64,000 nt of DNA from Vibrio rumoiensis (GCF_002218045.2 NZ_AP018686.1:434001-498000), one strand, 5' to 3'; counted from the stretch's first letter, positions 27,183 through 37,422 are shown. Translations and numbers: made by a program. The notes: generated by a model not told the origin, from the letters alone.

Positions 27183-27326
27183 TTAAAACTTAACCCAAGT
27201 TAATGCTGTGAGTGCGATAAAGCCTAGTGCAGAACCGTAGATCAAGATTAGGCTCAATGCAGTAGCAGCAGCATCTTTTAATTTTGAGCTGTTAAAAGTG
27301 CTTTGATTTGCAGTGATAGTGTTCAT
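27183..27326 (-). CDS. Small single-pass membrane protein, 47 residues
   Basis: ATG to TAA encodes a polar 20-residue N-terminus (MNTITANQSTFNSSKLKD) and one hydrophobic segment (residues about 20-42, ending ALTWVKF). GAGG lies about 6 bases before the ATG. A perfect CRP-type palindrome sits 17 bases upstream of the start, and a terminator faces the 3' end. The family is not recognised; membrane location is predicted from hydropathy alone. Its promoter elements support a real gene. Confidence 0.65.
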   Translation of the reverse strand: MNTITANQSTFNSSKLKDAAATALSLILIYGSALGFIALTALTWVKF

Positions 27327-27342
27327 TGTAACCTCAGTTTTA

Positions 27343-27358
27343 TGTGATACTGGTCACA
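27343..27358. promoter_or_regulatory. Perfect CRP-type site
   Basis: TGTGATACTGGTCACA fits TGTGA-N6-TCACA with all ten half-site positions. It lies directly upstream of the 47-residue membrane-protein gene, close enough to its start that repression is as possible as activation. Confidence 0.65.
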
Positions 27359-27413
27359 ATTAGACCAGTTAACATGACGGAGATCAAGTTTTTTGAAACA
27401 CTTTTTTATATTA

Positions 27414-27437
27414 ATACCAATTTAATATAATGGTATC
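27414..27437. promoter_or_regulatory. ATACCA/TGGTAT inverted repeat, ExuR/UxuR-like
   Basis: ATACCA and TGGTAT face each other across 12 bases in the region between the uxaA 3' end and the small membrane-protein gene. The half-sites resemble those before uxaC and the TRAP operon, but the spacing is wider than in a classical ExuR/UxuR box. Confidence 0.35.
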
Positions 27438-27458
27438 GGTAAATTGCACACTAAATAG

Positions 27459-28958
27459 TTACAATGTCACCCCGCTTTTCCAGATGGCTATTTCTCTAAT
27501 TTGATTGATTTCATTTTTACTCTTTTCACCATTGACGATGGCAACGATCACTTCGACAAATTCTTTTAACAATACCTCCATCGAAATATCCTCAGAGACC
27601 AATTTTCCAGCATTAAAATCTATCCAGTGTTTTTTCTTATCAGCTAGCTCTGAGTTGGTCGCGATCTTCATGGTGGGGACAAAACCGCCATAAGGGGTGC
27701 CTCGTCCGGTTGAAAATAGCACCATGTGACAACCTGAAGCGGCAAGTGCGCTGGTGGCGATGGCATCATTTCCGGGTGCGTTCAATAAGTTTAAACCGGG
27801 AATAGTGATTTTTTGCGTGTAATCGAGTACATCGACGACCGGACTCGTGCCTGACTTTTGAGTACAACCTAGAGACTTATCTTCTAAGGTAGTAATGCCT
27901 CCAGCCTTATTGCCGGGAGAGGGGTTTTCGTAAATCGGTAAATCGTGTTGAGTGTAATAATCTTTAAAGTTATTAATCATGTTGACGATTTTATCAAACA
28001 CTTTTTGAGTGGCTGCTCGTTGCATTAAAAGGGTTTCAGCGCCGAACATTTCAGGAACTTCGGTGAGCACCGTGGTTCCACCTTGAGCGATGACATGATC
28101 AGAAAACTTACCGAGTAGTGGGTTGGCGGTGATCCCTGATAATCCATCACTCCCGCCGCACTCAAGGCCAAAATGAATTTCGGATAACGTACCCGGTTTT
28201 CGTTTATCGTGTCGCATTGTTTCATAGAGATCTTCTAATAAGCTTCTTCCTGCGAGAATTTCATCATCGACAGATTGCGAGATCAGGCATTTAATTCTAT
28301 TTGGATCGTAATCTCCCAAGCCTTGCATAAAGGTAGGGACTTGGTTGTTTTCACAGCCCAAACCTAAAATAAGTACGCCACCGGCATTAGGATGTTTGGC
28401 GATGCTTTGTAATAAATTACGAGTTGTAATGTGGTCATCGCCCAATTGAGAGCAACCAAATTGGTGTGGGAATACGTAGACGCCATCAATCTCTAGTTGA
28501 GGGTTGCTGGCTATAAATTGGTTCACCATAGTCTGGGCGATGCCGTTAACACAGCCAACCGTGGGGATCACCCATAGCTCATTACGAATTCCGACTTCGC
28601 CATTTCCGCGACGATAAATACTGACTTCGGTTTGCTCAAGGTTCGGAGTCTCGTCAGATGTAAAGGCTTTAGGCTGGTATTGGTAAGCTAATTTATCGGA
28701 TAAGTTAGTTTTGCTGTTATGGCTATGAATCCAACTACCTTGCGGAATATCAGCCGTCGCATGACCAAAAGATTCCCCGTATTTCCATAACAAATCACCG
28801 GTCGTCATATCGTCTAACGCAATTTTATGACCTTTAGTAATGTCTTCTTGAAGAGTAATCAAAAGCTTGTTGGTGATCTTAATCGTCGAGCCTTTTTTTA
28901 GATCAACCAGCGCTATCACGACATTGTCTTTGGGGTGAATACGAATCCATTTTTTCAT
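27459..28958 (-). CDS. uxaA: Altronate dehydratase
   Basis: Dehydrates D-altronate to KDG in the galacturonate branch. The 499 residues (E. coli UxaA has 495) comprise an N-terminal SAF domain (about 10-85, with HNSKT following) and a C-terminal catalytic region with conserved Cys and Gly motifs (GCSQLGDDH, GLGCENNQ, LECGGSDGLSG, FSTGRGTPYG). I start it at MKKWIRIHP, preceded by GGAGAG. It follows uxaC by about 90 bases. No uxaB (tagaturonate reductase) is visible in the window. Confidence 0.93.
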   Translation of the reverse strand: MKKWIRIHPKDNVVIALVDLKKGSTIKITNKLLITLQEDITKGHKIALDDMTTGDLLWKYGESFGHATADIPQGSWIHSHNSKTNLSDKLAYQYQPKAFTSDETPNLEQTEVSIYRRGNGEVGIRNELWVIPTVGCVNGIAQTMVNQFIASNPQLEIDGVYVFPHQFGCSQLGDDHITTRNLLQSIAKHPNAGGVLILGLGCENNQVPTFMQGLGDYDPNRIKCLISQSVDDEILAGRSLLEDLYETMRHDKRKPGTLSEIHFGLECGGSDGLSGITANPLLGKFSDHVIAQGGTTVLTEVPEMFGAETLLMQRAATQKVFDKIVNMINNFKDYYTQHDLPIYENPSPGNKAGGITTLEDKSLGCTQKSGTSPVVDVLDYTQKITIPGLNLLNAPGNDAIATSALAASGCHMVLFSTGRGTPYGGFVPTMKIATNSELADKKKHWIDFNAGKLVSEDISMEVLLKEFVEVIVAIVNGEKSKNEINQIREIAIWKSGVTL

Positions 28959-29050
28959 CTGGCTCTCCAATCGATGCCAGAGAATTTTTGGTGGCATCAT
29001 GCAAATAGGGGAAGGCTATCCGAGAAACGAATAGCCTTAGTTGAAGGCAA

Positions 29051-30464
29051 TTACTTCTTAATACCTAAGTTGAAATATTGGTTCGCATTGTTGAAGCAAA
29101 TATCTTCCACCATTTTTGACAGTAGTGGCATATCCTGAGGGACCTCACCATCTTCAACCCATTGGCCAATTAAGCGACACAATAAACGGCGGAAATATTC
29201 ATGGCGGGTGTAAGAAAGGAAACTGCGGCTATCGGTCAGCATGCCAACAAAACGACTGAGTAGGCCAAGCTGCGAAAGTTGTTCCATTTGACGCAACATG
29301 CCGTCTTTTTGATCGTTAAACCACCACCCAGAGCCAAACTGAATTTTGCCTGCGATGCCACCACCTTGGAAGTTGCCACACATGGTCGCGATGACTTCGT
29401 TATCACGTGGATTCAAACAATACAGAATGGTTTTTGGCAATGCGTCTTCAACATCGAGTGCATTGAGTAATTTAGATAGCGGGGCAGCAACTAGGGCATC
29501 GTGAATCGAATCAAAACCGACATCCGCACCAATAAGGTTGAACATGCGTTGGTTGTTATTTCGTAATGCGCCAATATGGTATTGTTGAACCCAACCGCGT
29601 TGTGCGTATTGTTTGCCTAAGAAAATCAGAATGGCCGTTTTCAGTTGTGCGGCTTCTTTATCAGTTAATAATTCACCTGATAAACGTTTGGATAAAATTG
29701 AGTCTAGTTCTTGTTCGCTGGCGTTTTCAAAGACCACAGTATCAAGGGCGTGATCAGAAATGCAGCAGCCATGAGCTTCAAAATAGTCCAAACGGATAGT
29801 GAGTGCATCGCACAGATGGTAGAAGCGTTGAATCTCAATGTTGGTGAGCTTGCCAAGCTTGCTCAAGTATTCTGAGTAGTCTTCTGCGTTAGCATTAAAG
29901 GCTTTATCTGGTCGCCAGCTAGGACGCATCTGAACATCAAAATCTTTATCATCCATTACGATTTTGTGAGGAACCAAATCATCAATCGGGTCGTCAGTAG
30001 TGCCGACCATGCGTACATTCATTTTTTTCATAATGTTGCGCGCGGAGAATTCTGGTGAAGCCAGCATCTCATTGCACTGGTTCCACACACTTTCAGCGGT
30101 AGATTCATTTAAAATAGTATCGGTAATCCCGAAAGGACGGCGCAGTTCTAAATGGGTCCAGTGGAAGAGTGGGTTACCAATGGTTTGGGGAACAGTCTTG
30201 GCCCAGGCAAAGAATTTCTCTTTATCCGAAGCATCCCCGTACAAAACGCTCTTCAATACCGTTAGTACGCATACCACGCCATTTGTAGTGATCACCTTTT
30301 AGCCAGATATCGGTTAAGTTTTTAAAGCGATAATCTTCCGAAACTTGTGTTGGGGGAAGGTGACAGTGGTAGTCGATAATCGGTTGATGCGCTGCCACAT
30401 TATGATAAAGCTCTTTCGCGATATTGGTTGTAAGTAAGAAATCTTCCGTTAAAAATTTTGACAT
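29051..30464 (-). pseudogene. uxaC: Glucuronate/galacturonate isomerase UxaC, one frameshift
   Basis: Canonical UxaC of about 470 residues split in two frames. The N-terminal 75 residues (MSKFLTEDFLL ... DYHCHLPP ... GDHYKWRGMRTNGIEERFV) are followed in the next frame by GDASDKEKFFAWAKTVP through to FGSGWWFNDQKDGM and GMLTDSRSFLSYTRHEYFRR. A single missing base near 30238 (GTACGGGG where GTAACGGGG would restore ERFVTGDASD) explains the break. All other family motifs are intact, so either a sequencing error or a very recent mutation. It is the first gene of a uxaC-uxaA transcript. If the defect is real, the paralogue at 11903 may cover the function. Confidence 0.88.
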
Positions 30465-30511
30465 GACCTTCCACCTAAATAAAATAGATATTTCTGGTAT
30501 AATATGAGATT

Positions 30512-30530
30512 AAATTGGTATAACAAGTTT
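30512..30530. promoter_or_regulatory. ExuR/UxuR-like operator upstream of uxaC
   Basis: AAATTGGTATAACAAGTTT resembles the palindrome AAATTGGTATACCAATTT of hexuronate regulators. A second partial copy (GGTATAATATGAG) is at about 30495. It lies between uxaC and the divergent GntR regulator gene. Confidence 0.6.
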
Positions 30531-30632
30531 GCAGATCACAAAATTAAACAATCGAAATTTATTTATATTCGATATTGGTCAGCATAATATGGTTTCCCTT
30601 GTGATAGTTTTTGGGTTTAATTGAATAGTTAG

Positions 30633-31408
30633 GTGAATGATGTCTTTGAAAACAAGCGTTTGTATCAAGTTATTGGCGAAAAATTAAAACAAAAATACTA
30701 TCTGGCCAATATCCGGTAGGGACGAAAATGCCACCGGAAAGAATTATTGCTGAAGAGCTTGGCATTAGTCGAACGGTTGTGCGTGAAGCGATGATCATGC
30801 TTGAGCTGGAAGGGTTGGTGGAAGTGAGAAAAGGCTCGGGGATTCATGTTATCTCGACGGTTTCACAGCAATCTTCTGGATTAAGTGAAAGCGAGGAAGA
30901 ATTTGCCCGTTACCTTGTTGAAGAGATGAAGAAAGCCGGCCCGTTTGAGCTTTTACAAGCAAGGCAGGTGGTTGAATGTACTATTGCTTCTTTTGCTGCT
31001 AGCCAGGTTACAAAGCAAGATATTGATTTATTAGATAAAATACAGAAAGAAAGTTATCTAAATGCTGATGATACTGATTCGGCATGGGATGAGGAATTTC
31101 ACATTCAACTCGGTAAAATCACCAAAAACTCGGTGCTTTCTTTAATTATTGAGCTGATTTGGTTTACCCGTAAACAAAACCCATTATGGAATCAATTACA
31201 CGAGCATATCGATTCATCAAATATCAATACCTGGGCGGATGAGCACGGTGCGATTGTAAAAGCCTTACAGGTTAAAAACTCTAAGCAAGCAAAAGCTGAA
31301 ATGTGGCAGCATTTAGAAAGTACTAAGCAATTTTTATATGATGCCTCTTCAGCAGAAGATACCCCTTATGATAAGTATCTATTCGAAACCAAACCATTAG
31401 ATATATAG
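30633..31408 (+). pseudogene. GntR/FadR-family hexuronate regulator (ExuR/UxuR-like), one frameshift
   Basis: From GTG at 30633 the frame gives MNDVFENKRLYQVIGEKLKQK. A missing A in the A-run at 30691-30695 breaks the frame; with six A it continues ILSGQYPVGTKMPPER and on through the rest. The intact downstream part from 30728 holds the winged helix (EELGISRTVVREAMIMLELEGLVEVRKGSGIHV) and the all-helical FCD ligand domain (about residues 90-235). The helix-turn-helix matches ExuR/UxuR closely. It is divergent from uxaC, and the two operator-like boxes nearby are its expected targets. Whether it answers to galacturonate, glucuronate or fructuronate cannot be told. Confidence 0.82.
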
Positions 31409-31548
31409 TTAACCATTCAATATCAGCAGGTTAGTGGTTATTCATTGACCTGCTTTCGTTATATTCCTCGTGACAAACCTCTCTCCAATTGCACTCCTTT
31501 AGAACATTTCCGCACATATTGCACAAATTTAGCTCACAAAATTGCAAT

Positions 31549-31568
31549 AAAATTGGTATAACATCTTA
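31549..31568. promoter_or_regulatory. ExuR/UxuR-like operator upstream of the TRAP operon
   Basis: AAAATTGGTATAACATCTTA shares AAATTGGTATAACA with the box before uxaC. It lies about 175 bases before the first TRAP gene, in a 330-base stretch without a gene (31409-31738). Confidence 0.55.
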
Positions 31569-31633
31569 AAAGTTTAGGTCTGCTAGCATTTTTGAATTTA
31601 AAATATAAAACTACGGTTCAAAAAATTATATGC

Positions 31634-31649
31634 CGTGATTATAGTCACA
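31634..31649. promoter_or_regulatory. Candidate CRP site upstream of the TRAP operon
   Basis: CGTGATTATAGTCACA fits TGTGA-N6-TCACA with one mismatch and is placed about 90 bases before the TRAP small-subunit start. Confidence 0.55.
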
Positions 31650-31738
31650 TTAAGATACTCAATAAGGTGTTTTATTTAAGTAAGGAAACGATTGCTTATT
31701 AAGAAATATAATAATTATTGCTGTGGAAGAGTGTGCTA

Positions 31739-32239
31739 ATGAACCTAGAAGTATTTAATAAATTATTAAACCGAATATTAGAATATGCCCTCATATTTTT
31801 TATGGCAATGATGGTTTTTTCGGTTGTATGGCAGGTATTTACGCGTTTTATTTTAAACGATCCTTCAGTTTTTACCGATGAACTTTCCCGTTATTTGCTT
31901 ATTTGGATTGGTATCTTAGGTGGAGCTTATACCTTCTCAATTAAACGTCACTTAGCTTTAGAGTTGTTGGTCACTCGACTCAAGGCTAGAAATCAGCATG
32001 TTCTTAATATTGTTATTAGTTGCTTTGTTTTGTTGTTTTCTTCTGTTGCCCTAGTGTACGGCGGTTGGAACTTCATGATGACGACGCTGCATCACAATCA
32101 AGTCTCTCCTGGGTTATCTATCGGTGGGCATCAACTTTTAATTGGTTATGTCTACACGGTGGTACCGTTTTCGGGTGTCATTATCTGCTACTACGCATGT
32201 ATTGATATTCTCAAATCAATATATCAAATAGTTCGCTGA
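31739..32239 (+). CDS. TRAP transporter small membrane subunit (DctQ type)
   Basis: A 166-residue protein with four hydrophobic segments and the DctQ signature (FTDELSRYLLIWIGILGGAY around residue 45, followed by KRHLALELL). I start it at MNLEVFNK, with GGAAGAG upstream. With the large subunit (10 bases downstream) and the binding protein it forms a uronate-type TRAP importer in the inner membrane. ExuR/UxuR and CRP-like sites precede it. Confidence 0.9.
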   Translation: MNLEVFNKLLNRILEYALIFFMAMMVFSVVWQVFTRFILNDPSVFTDELSRYLLIWIGILGGAYTFSIKRHLALELLVTRLKARNQHVLNIVISCFVLLFSSVALVYGGWNFMMTTLHHNQVSPGLSIGGHQLLIGYVYTVVPFSGVIICYYACIDILKSIYQIVR

Positions 32240-32249
32240 GGGAAATATC

Positions 32250-33608
32250 ATGACACTGGTTGATTTAATATTTACTCAAGACTACATCAATTCAATGCCT
32301 GATATGGTCTACGATTTACTGCCAATTGTGGTTCTATTTGGATCGTTAGCAATATTTTTATTAATAGGTATTCCGATTGCATTTGCGATTGGTGGCGCGG
32401 CATTACTGACAATATTCATTGATTTCCCAATTGATAAAGCGTCGATCTTAGTTTCACAACAATTAACCAATGGGCTAAATAGTTTTGGTTTATTAGCTTT
32501 GCCATTTTTTATTGTGGCTGGGAATTTAATGAATCGAGGCGGTTTAGCGAATAGGCTGATTAATTTCGCTATGTTGCTCGGCGGTAAGCTTCCAGGTTCA
32601 CTGTCTCATGTGAATGTTATTGCCAATATGATGTTTGGCTCTTTATCGGGCTCTGCTGCCGCGGCTGCCGCAGCGGTTGGTGGGATAATGAAACCACTGC
32701 AAGAGAAGCATAAGTACCCGAAAGATTTCTCGACTGCGGTGAATGTTGCCTCTTGTCCAACGGGGTTGCTAATTCCACCTTCTAATATCTTGATTTTATA
32801 TGCTTTAGTGAGCAGTACTTCAGTGCAGTATCTCTTTATTGCTGGTTATATTCCGGGTCTTTTAATGGGCTTGGGAATTATGATTGGTATTCTGCTATTG
32901 GGCAAAAAATACAAGATCCCACAAGAGAAAATCGTTCAAAAAGAAAAAACAATGAAAGTGATTTGGGATGCTATTCCAAGCTTATTTTTAGTGTTAATTA
33001 TTATGGGCGGTATTTTAGGTGGGGCGTTTACTGCAACGGAAGCCTCAGCTATTGCGGTGGTTTATAGCTTAATTCTAGGCTTTGCTTATCGTGAATTAAA
33101 GTTTAAAGATCTAGCGCCTATCTTACTTGATAGTGTGATTACGACTTCTATCGTATTACTGATGATTGCAACGTCTTCGGCAATGTCATGGTCTATGGCC
33201 AATGCTGATATTCCGGGTGCGATTGCAGACTTCGTTCTTAATTATTCAACCAACCCGCTGGTTATTATGCTGCTAATGAATTTGATTTTATTAGTGGTGG
33301 GGACATTCATGGATATGTCTCCAGCGGTTCTGATCTTCACACCGATATTTTTACCTATCGCCGTTGAGCTTGGCGTCGACCCAATTCAATTTGGCATCAT
33401 CATGGTATTTAACCTTTGTATCGGCATTTGTACTCCACCAGTTGGTACGGCTCTATTTGTGGGCTGTAGTGTCTCTGGTAATAAGCTCGGCGATGTAGTG
33501 CCTAAGTTAATACCTTTATTCTTAATTATGGTTCTAACTTTGGGACTGATCATTATGGTGCCATCACTAACTATGTGGCTACCTCATTTGGCGGGATATG
33601 TATCTTAA
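32250..33608 (+). CDS. TRAP transporter large permease subunit (DctM type)
   Basis: A 452-residue permease with about 12 membrane segments. DctM features include LLALPFFIVAGNLMNRGG near residue 85, GSLSGSAAAAAAAVGG near 130, and PPVGTALFVGC near 400. AGGGAAA precedes the ATG. It belongs to the dctQ-dctM-dctP order usual for sugar-acid TRAP systems; with uxuB and uxuA downstream, hexuronates such as glucuronate or galacturonate are the likely cargo. Confidence 0.92.
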   Translation: MTLVDLIFTQDYINSMPDMVYDLLPIVVLFGSLAIFLLIGIPIAFAIGGAALLTIFIDFPIDKASILVSQQLTNGLNSFGLLALPFFIVAGNLMNRGGLANRLINFAMLLGGKLPGSLSHVNVIANMMFGSLSGSAAAAAAAVGGIMKPLQEKHKYPKDFSTAVNVASCPTGLLIPPSNILILYALVSSTSVQYLFIAGYIPGLLMGLGIMIGILLLGKKYKIPQEKIVQKEKTMKVIWDAIPSLFLVLIIMGGILGGAFTATEASAIAVVYSLILGFAYRELKFKDLAPILLDSVITTSIVLLMIATSSAMSWSMANADIPGAIADFVLNYSTNPLVIMLLMNLILLVVGTFMDMSPAVLIFTPIFLPIAVELGVDPIQFGIIMVFNLCIGICTPPVGTALFVGCSVSGNKLGDVVPKLIPLFLIMVLTLGLIIMVPSLTMWLPHLAGYVS

Positions 33609-33647
33609 TAAGTTCAATAACGTAGAAACAAATAAGGGAATAATAAT

Positions 33648-34613
33648 ATGAAACTGAATAAGTTAATGCTTGCGGGAATCTTAGCTGGAGCAACATTTAC
33701 CTCTAGTGTTTATGCTCAAACATTGAAATTAGCTCATGCACTACCCACTGAACATCCAGTTCACCAATCGTTAAGTTGGTTTGCTGACCATGTTAAAGAT
33801 GAAACGAAAATCAGGGTAAAAGTGTACGCCAATGGAACGTTAGGCAATGAAACGAGCTTATTGCAAATGGTGCAAAATGGCACGGTTGCCTTTACTAAAG
33901 TGAGTGCTGCTCCGCTGGAGTCATTTTCGAAAGATTATAAGATCTTATCTCTCCCTTATTTATACAGCAGTGAGCAGCAGTATCGCGATGTACTGAATGG
34001 GCCTATTGGTGACAAAATTTTAGCCTCTTCTCGTGATGACGGTTTTGTTGGCTTGGCATTCCTAGATGCGGGTGCACGTAGTTTCTATACCGATAAAGCA
34101 ATCAAAACGCCTGCTGATCTGAAAGGCATGAAGATCCGTGTTCAAAACTCACCACTGGCGATTGATATCATCAAATCTCTAGGGCAACCCGGTTCCACTA
34201 CCATACGGCGAATTATATTCAGCGCTACAGCAAGGGGTAGTCGATGGGGCAGAAAACAACATTCCATCATATTACTCTTCTCGTCATTTTGAAGTGAAGA
34301 AAACCTTCTCTTATGACAAGCACACCATGGTGCCAGACGTGCTTGTGGTCTCAACTAGCGTTTGGGATGAACTGACACCTGAGCAGCAAGAAACTATCCG
34401 TAAAGTGGCAAAGAAAAGAAACGAAGCGAAGCAAGCAAGAACTGGAAGAACTATGTTGACCATGCAACGGCCGATCTAAAAACCAAAGGCATCACATTCA
34501 TAGACAGTGATACGGCATCGTTCCAAGAAGCGGTAAAACCTGTTTACGAGAAGTTTAAGAAAGAAAACCCAGATCTTGTCGATATGCTTAATGATATTCA
34601 AAATACTAAGTAA
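33648..34613 (+). pseudogene. TRAP transporter substrate-binding protein (DctP type), frameshifted
   Basis: A periplasmic binding protein of about 320 residues with a signal peptide ending SVYAQ. Intact up to IKSLG. There a C is missing from a C-run near 34186; restored, the reading is ATPVPLPYGELYSALQQGVVDGAE, the DctP ligand-loop motif. A second shift occurs between about 34400 and 34440, after which VDHATADLKTKGITF runs to DIQNTK and TAA. The conserved Arg-containing MKIRVQNSP binding motif is present. Both breaks are in short runs, so sequencing error is possible. Confidence 0.85.
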
Positions 34614-34805
34614 TTCAATGGTCTAGCTATACAACCGAAATAGGTAAGGTTCAGGTCGACGCATTAGGTTAGCCTGAGCCTTATTATTTACCTTTTAGCC
34701 AAAGAGATCCCAATCAAATTACTTATTGTTTTTTAAGTTGGTTTAGCGCTGTAGAAGAATATTTAACAGTCAATTTAAAAAACAATATGAAATGGCGAAC
34801 GTATT

Positions 34806-36308
34806 ATGAAGTTGAATCTAGTTAACTTAGAGCATGTCACCGCAAGCTCACTCCCTAGTCAAAATAATCTCAATGCAAAAGTTGGTATTGTGCATTTAGG
34901 CTTTGGCGCATTTCATCGCGCGCATCAGGCGTTAATTACCGATGTCGCAATGAAAGAATTTGGTGGCGACTGGAAAATTGTCGGCGTCAATAATTGGCGA
35001 GCAGCTGGTAAACCTGAATCGGAAACAGGGCTAGAGCAAGAGTTCTCAAGCCAAGATAACCTGTACACAGTTGCGGTTGGTCAAGATGAACAGGTTAACC
35101 TTGAAGTGATTGGTGCCGTTGAAGAGGTGCTTTTTAATAATCAAGTTGAGAAAATTCTTGGTTATATGACCAGCGAAACAGTGAAAATTGTTTCTCTGAC
35201 AATTACAGAAAAAGGCTATTGCCATTTGCCAGCGACAGGTCATTTAGATACAAATCATCCGTTAATTCAACATGATTTGCAGCATATTGACCAACCACAC
35301 AGCGCTATTGGTTTTTTGGTTTCTGCCATCAAAACTCGTAAAGAGAAAGGTATTGCACCATTCACGCCATTAACTTGTGACAACCTACCTGAAAATGGTC
35401 ATGTATTAAAACGTGTCGTATTGGATTTTGCACAGCAACTTGATCCTGAGCTAGCGGTATGGATTAAAGATAATATTGATTTTCCTTGCAGCATGGTCGA
35501 CCGAATTGTGCCTCAAACGACCCAAGCGGATATCAATAAAATATCCCAACAACTAGGGGTAGAGGATGATTGCTGCGTGAGCACAGAACCCTTTTTACAA
35601 TGGGTGATTGAAGATAAGTTTAATAACGAGCGACCGGCTTGGGAAAAAACCTCTATCGCCAATATTATGCTGACCGATGACGTTATTCCGTTCGAAAATA
35701 TGAAGCTAAGGCTACTCAATGGCACTCATTCTTCTATTGCGTACTTGGGTTATTTAGCAGGCTATCAAACCGTTTCGGAAACCATGTCAGATCCAAGTTT
35801 TAGTGCATTTATCCGTTACTTAATGGATAAAGAGATTAGCCCTTCAGTGGATGTAAAAGGGATTGATCTTGAAGCCTATAAAGATCAGTTGATTGCAAGA
35901 TACCAAAACATCGCGCTACAGCATCGTACCTGGCAGATTGCGATGGATGGTTCTCAAAAACTACCACAACGCTTTTTACAGACGATAGCGTTTGGTTTAG
36001 AAAATGATATCAATATTTCAGGCTTGGTACTCGCGGTGGCGGCATGGATGAAGTATGTGAGTGGTAGGGATGAGAATGGTGAAGACATTGATATCCGCGA
36101 TCCGCTAAAAGCGACATTCAATGAGATATGGCGAGCGCATGGTGATTCTACATCAGATGTCGTCAGCGCATTTTTGTCGTTAGATTCGGTATTTTCAGCT
36201 GAGTTAGCAAGTAATTCTATATTTAAAGCACAGTTAATAGATGCTTTAAATCAACTGATTGAGCACGGATCTAAGCAAAGTGTTCAACAATTTATTCAAA
36301 CTGTGTAA
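34806..36308 (+). CDS. uxuB: Fructuronate reductase (mannitol dehydrogenase family)
   Basis: Reduces D-fructuronate to D-mannonate with NADH. The 500 residues hold an N-terminal Rossmann domain (VGIVHLGFGAFHRAHQA near 25-40; CDNLPENG near 195) and the C-terminal mannitol-dehydrogenase domain (MVDRIVPQTT near 230; KLRLLNGTHSSIAYLG near 300, containing the catalytic Lys/Asn/His set). It is 21 bases before uxuA and downstream of the TRAP genes. UxaB-type tagaturonate reductases are related, but the uxuA linkage favours UxuB. Confidence 0.9.
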   Translation: MKLNLVNLEHVTASSLPSQNNLNAKVGIVHLGFGAFHRAHQALITDVAMKEFGGDWKIVGVNNWRAAGKPESETGLEQEFSSQDNLYTVAVGQDEQVNLEVIGAVEEVLFNNQVEKILGYMTSETVKIVSLTITEKGYCHLPATGHLDTNHPLIQHDLQHIDQPHSAIGFLVSAIKTRKEKGIAPFTPLTCDNLPENGHVLKRVVLDFAQQLDPELAVWIKDNIDFPCSMVDRIVPQTTQADINKISQQLGVEDDCCVSTEPFLQWVIEDKFNNERPAWEKTSIANIMLTDDVIPFENMKLRLLNGTHSSIAYLGYLAGYQTVSETMSDPSFSAFIRYLMDKEISPSVDVKGIDLEAYKDQLIARYQNIALQHRTWQIAMDGSQKLPQRFLQTIAFGLENDINISGLVLAVAAWMKYVSGRDENGEDIDIRDPLKATFNEIWRAHGDSTSDVVSAFLSLDSVFSAELASNSIFKAQLIDALNQLIEHGSKQSVQQFIQTV

Positions 36309-36329
36309 GCGCAGGCAAGGGTAAGTATT

Positions 36330-37393
36330 ATGAAAATGACATTTCGTTGGTATGGTGAAGGAAATGATAAAATCACCTTAGACCAAATTAAACAAATTCC
36401 GGGTGTAGAAGGCGTAGTTTGGTCATTGCACGACATGCCGGCAGGCGCACTTTGGTCACCAGAGCGTGTGGCGGAAGTCGAAAAACAAGCGCAAGAATAT
36501 GGTTTTCATATTGACGTGGTAGAAAGCGTTAATGTGCATGAAGATATTAAACTGGGTCTTGATACTCGAGATCAATACATTGAAAACTACAAGCAAACGC
36601 TACGAGTGCTGGCTAAATTTGGTGTCAAAGTCGTTTGTTATAACTTTATGCCGGTATTTGATTGGACTCGCACTAATCTCTATAAAAAAATGCCAGATGG
36701 TTCAAATGCTTTGTTTTTTGAAAAAAGTAAGATTAATGAAATTGACCCTATTGAGCTAATTGAGACGATTTCTAAAAACACTGATGTGACCATGCCCGGC
36801 TGGGAGCCTGAGCGTTTAGCTAACCTAAAGAACACCTTTAAACAATACGAGGGTTTTACTGCTGAAGATTTATGGAAAACCTCCAATACTTCTTAGAGCA
36901 AATTATTCCGGTTGCTGAAGAATGTAATATCAAAATGGCGATTCACCCAGATGATCCTGCTTTCCCTATTTTTGGGCTGCCACGCATCATCATTAATAAG
37001 GAAAATATCGGACGCTTCTTAAAGCTCGTTGATAGACCTCATAATGGTTTAACCGTATGTACCGGCTCATTAGGTTCAATTGATAATGATATTCCTGCAA
37101 TTATTGAAAGCTACCATGACCGCATACACTTCATGCATATTCGTAACGTAAAGCGTTTTGAAAATGGGGATTTCATCGAAAGTTCACACCGCGCGTGCGA
37201 TGGTTCGGTTGATATTGTCGAAGTAGTAAAAACGCTGCATAAATATGATTACCAAGGTTATGTTCGACCTGATCATGGACGTCATATTTGGGGAGAAGAG
37301 AAGTGGGCAAGACCGGGTTATGGTCTATATGATCGTGCGCTTGGTATTATGTACATAAACGGTTTGTGGGATACGTTAAACCATAAGTCGTAA
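36330..37393 (+). pseudogene. uxuA: Mannonate dehydratase, one frameshift
   Basis: Dehydrates D-mannonate to KDG. The total repaired length is about 354 residues, like the shorter UxuA group (E. coli has 394). The first 180 residues (MTFRWYGEGNDKITLDQIKQIPGV ...) end at GFTAEDLW. One G missing from TGGGAA near 36874 breaks the frame, which resumes as ENLQYFLEQIIPVAEEC. The metal-site region IHPDDPAFPIFGLPRI, the TGSLGS loop, HFMHIRNVK and RPDHGRHIWGE follow intact. Last gene of the TRAP-uxuBA unit. Confidence 0.9.
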
Positions 37394-37422
37394 ATGATCT
37401 TCAATTGAAGTGAGCGATGAAG

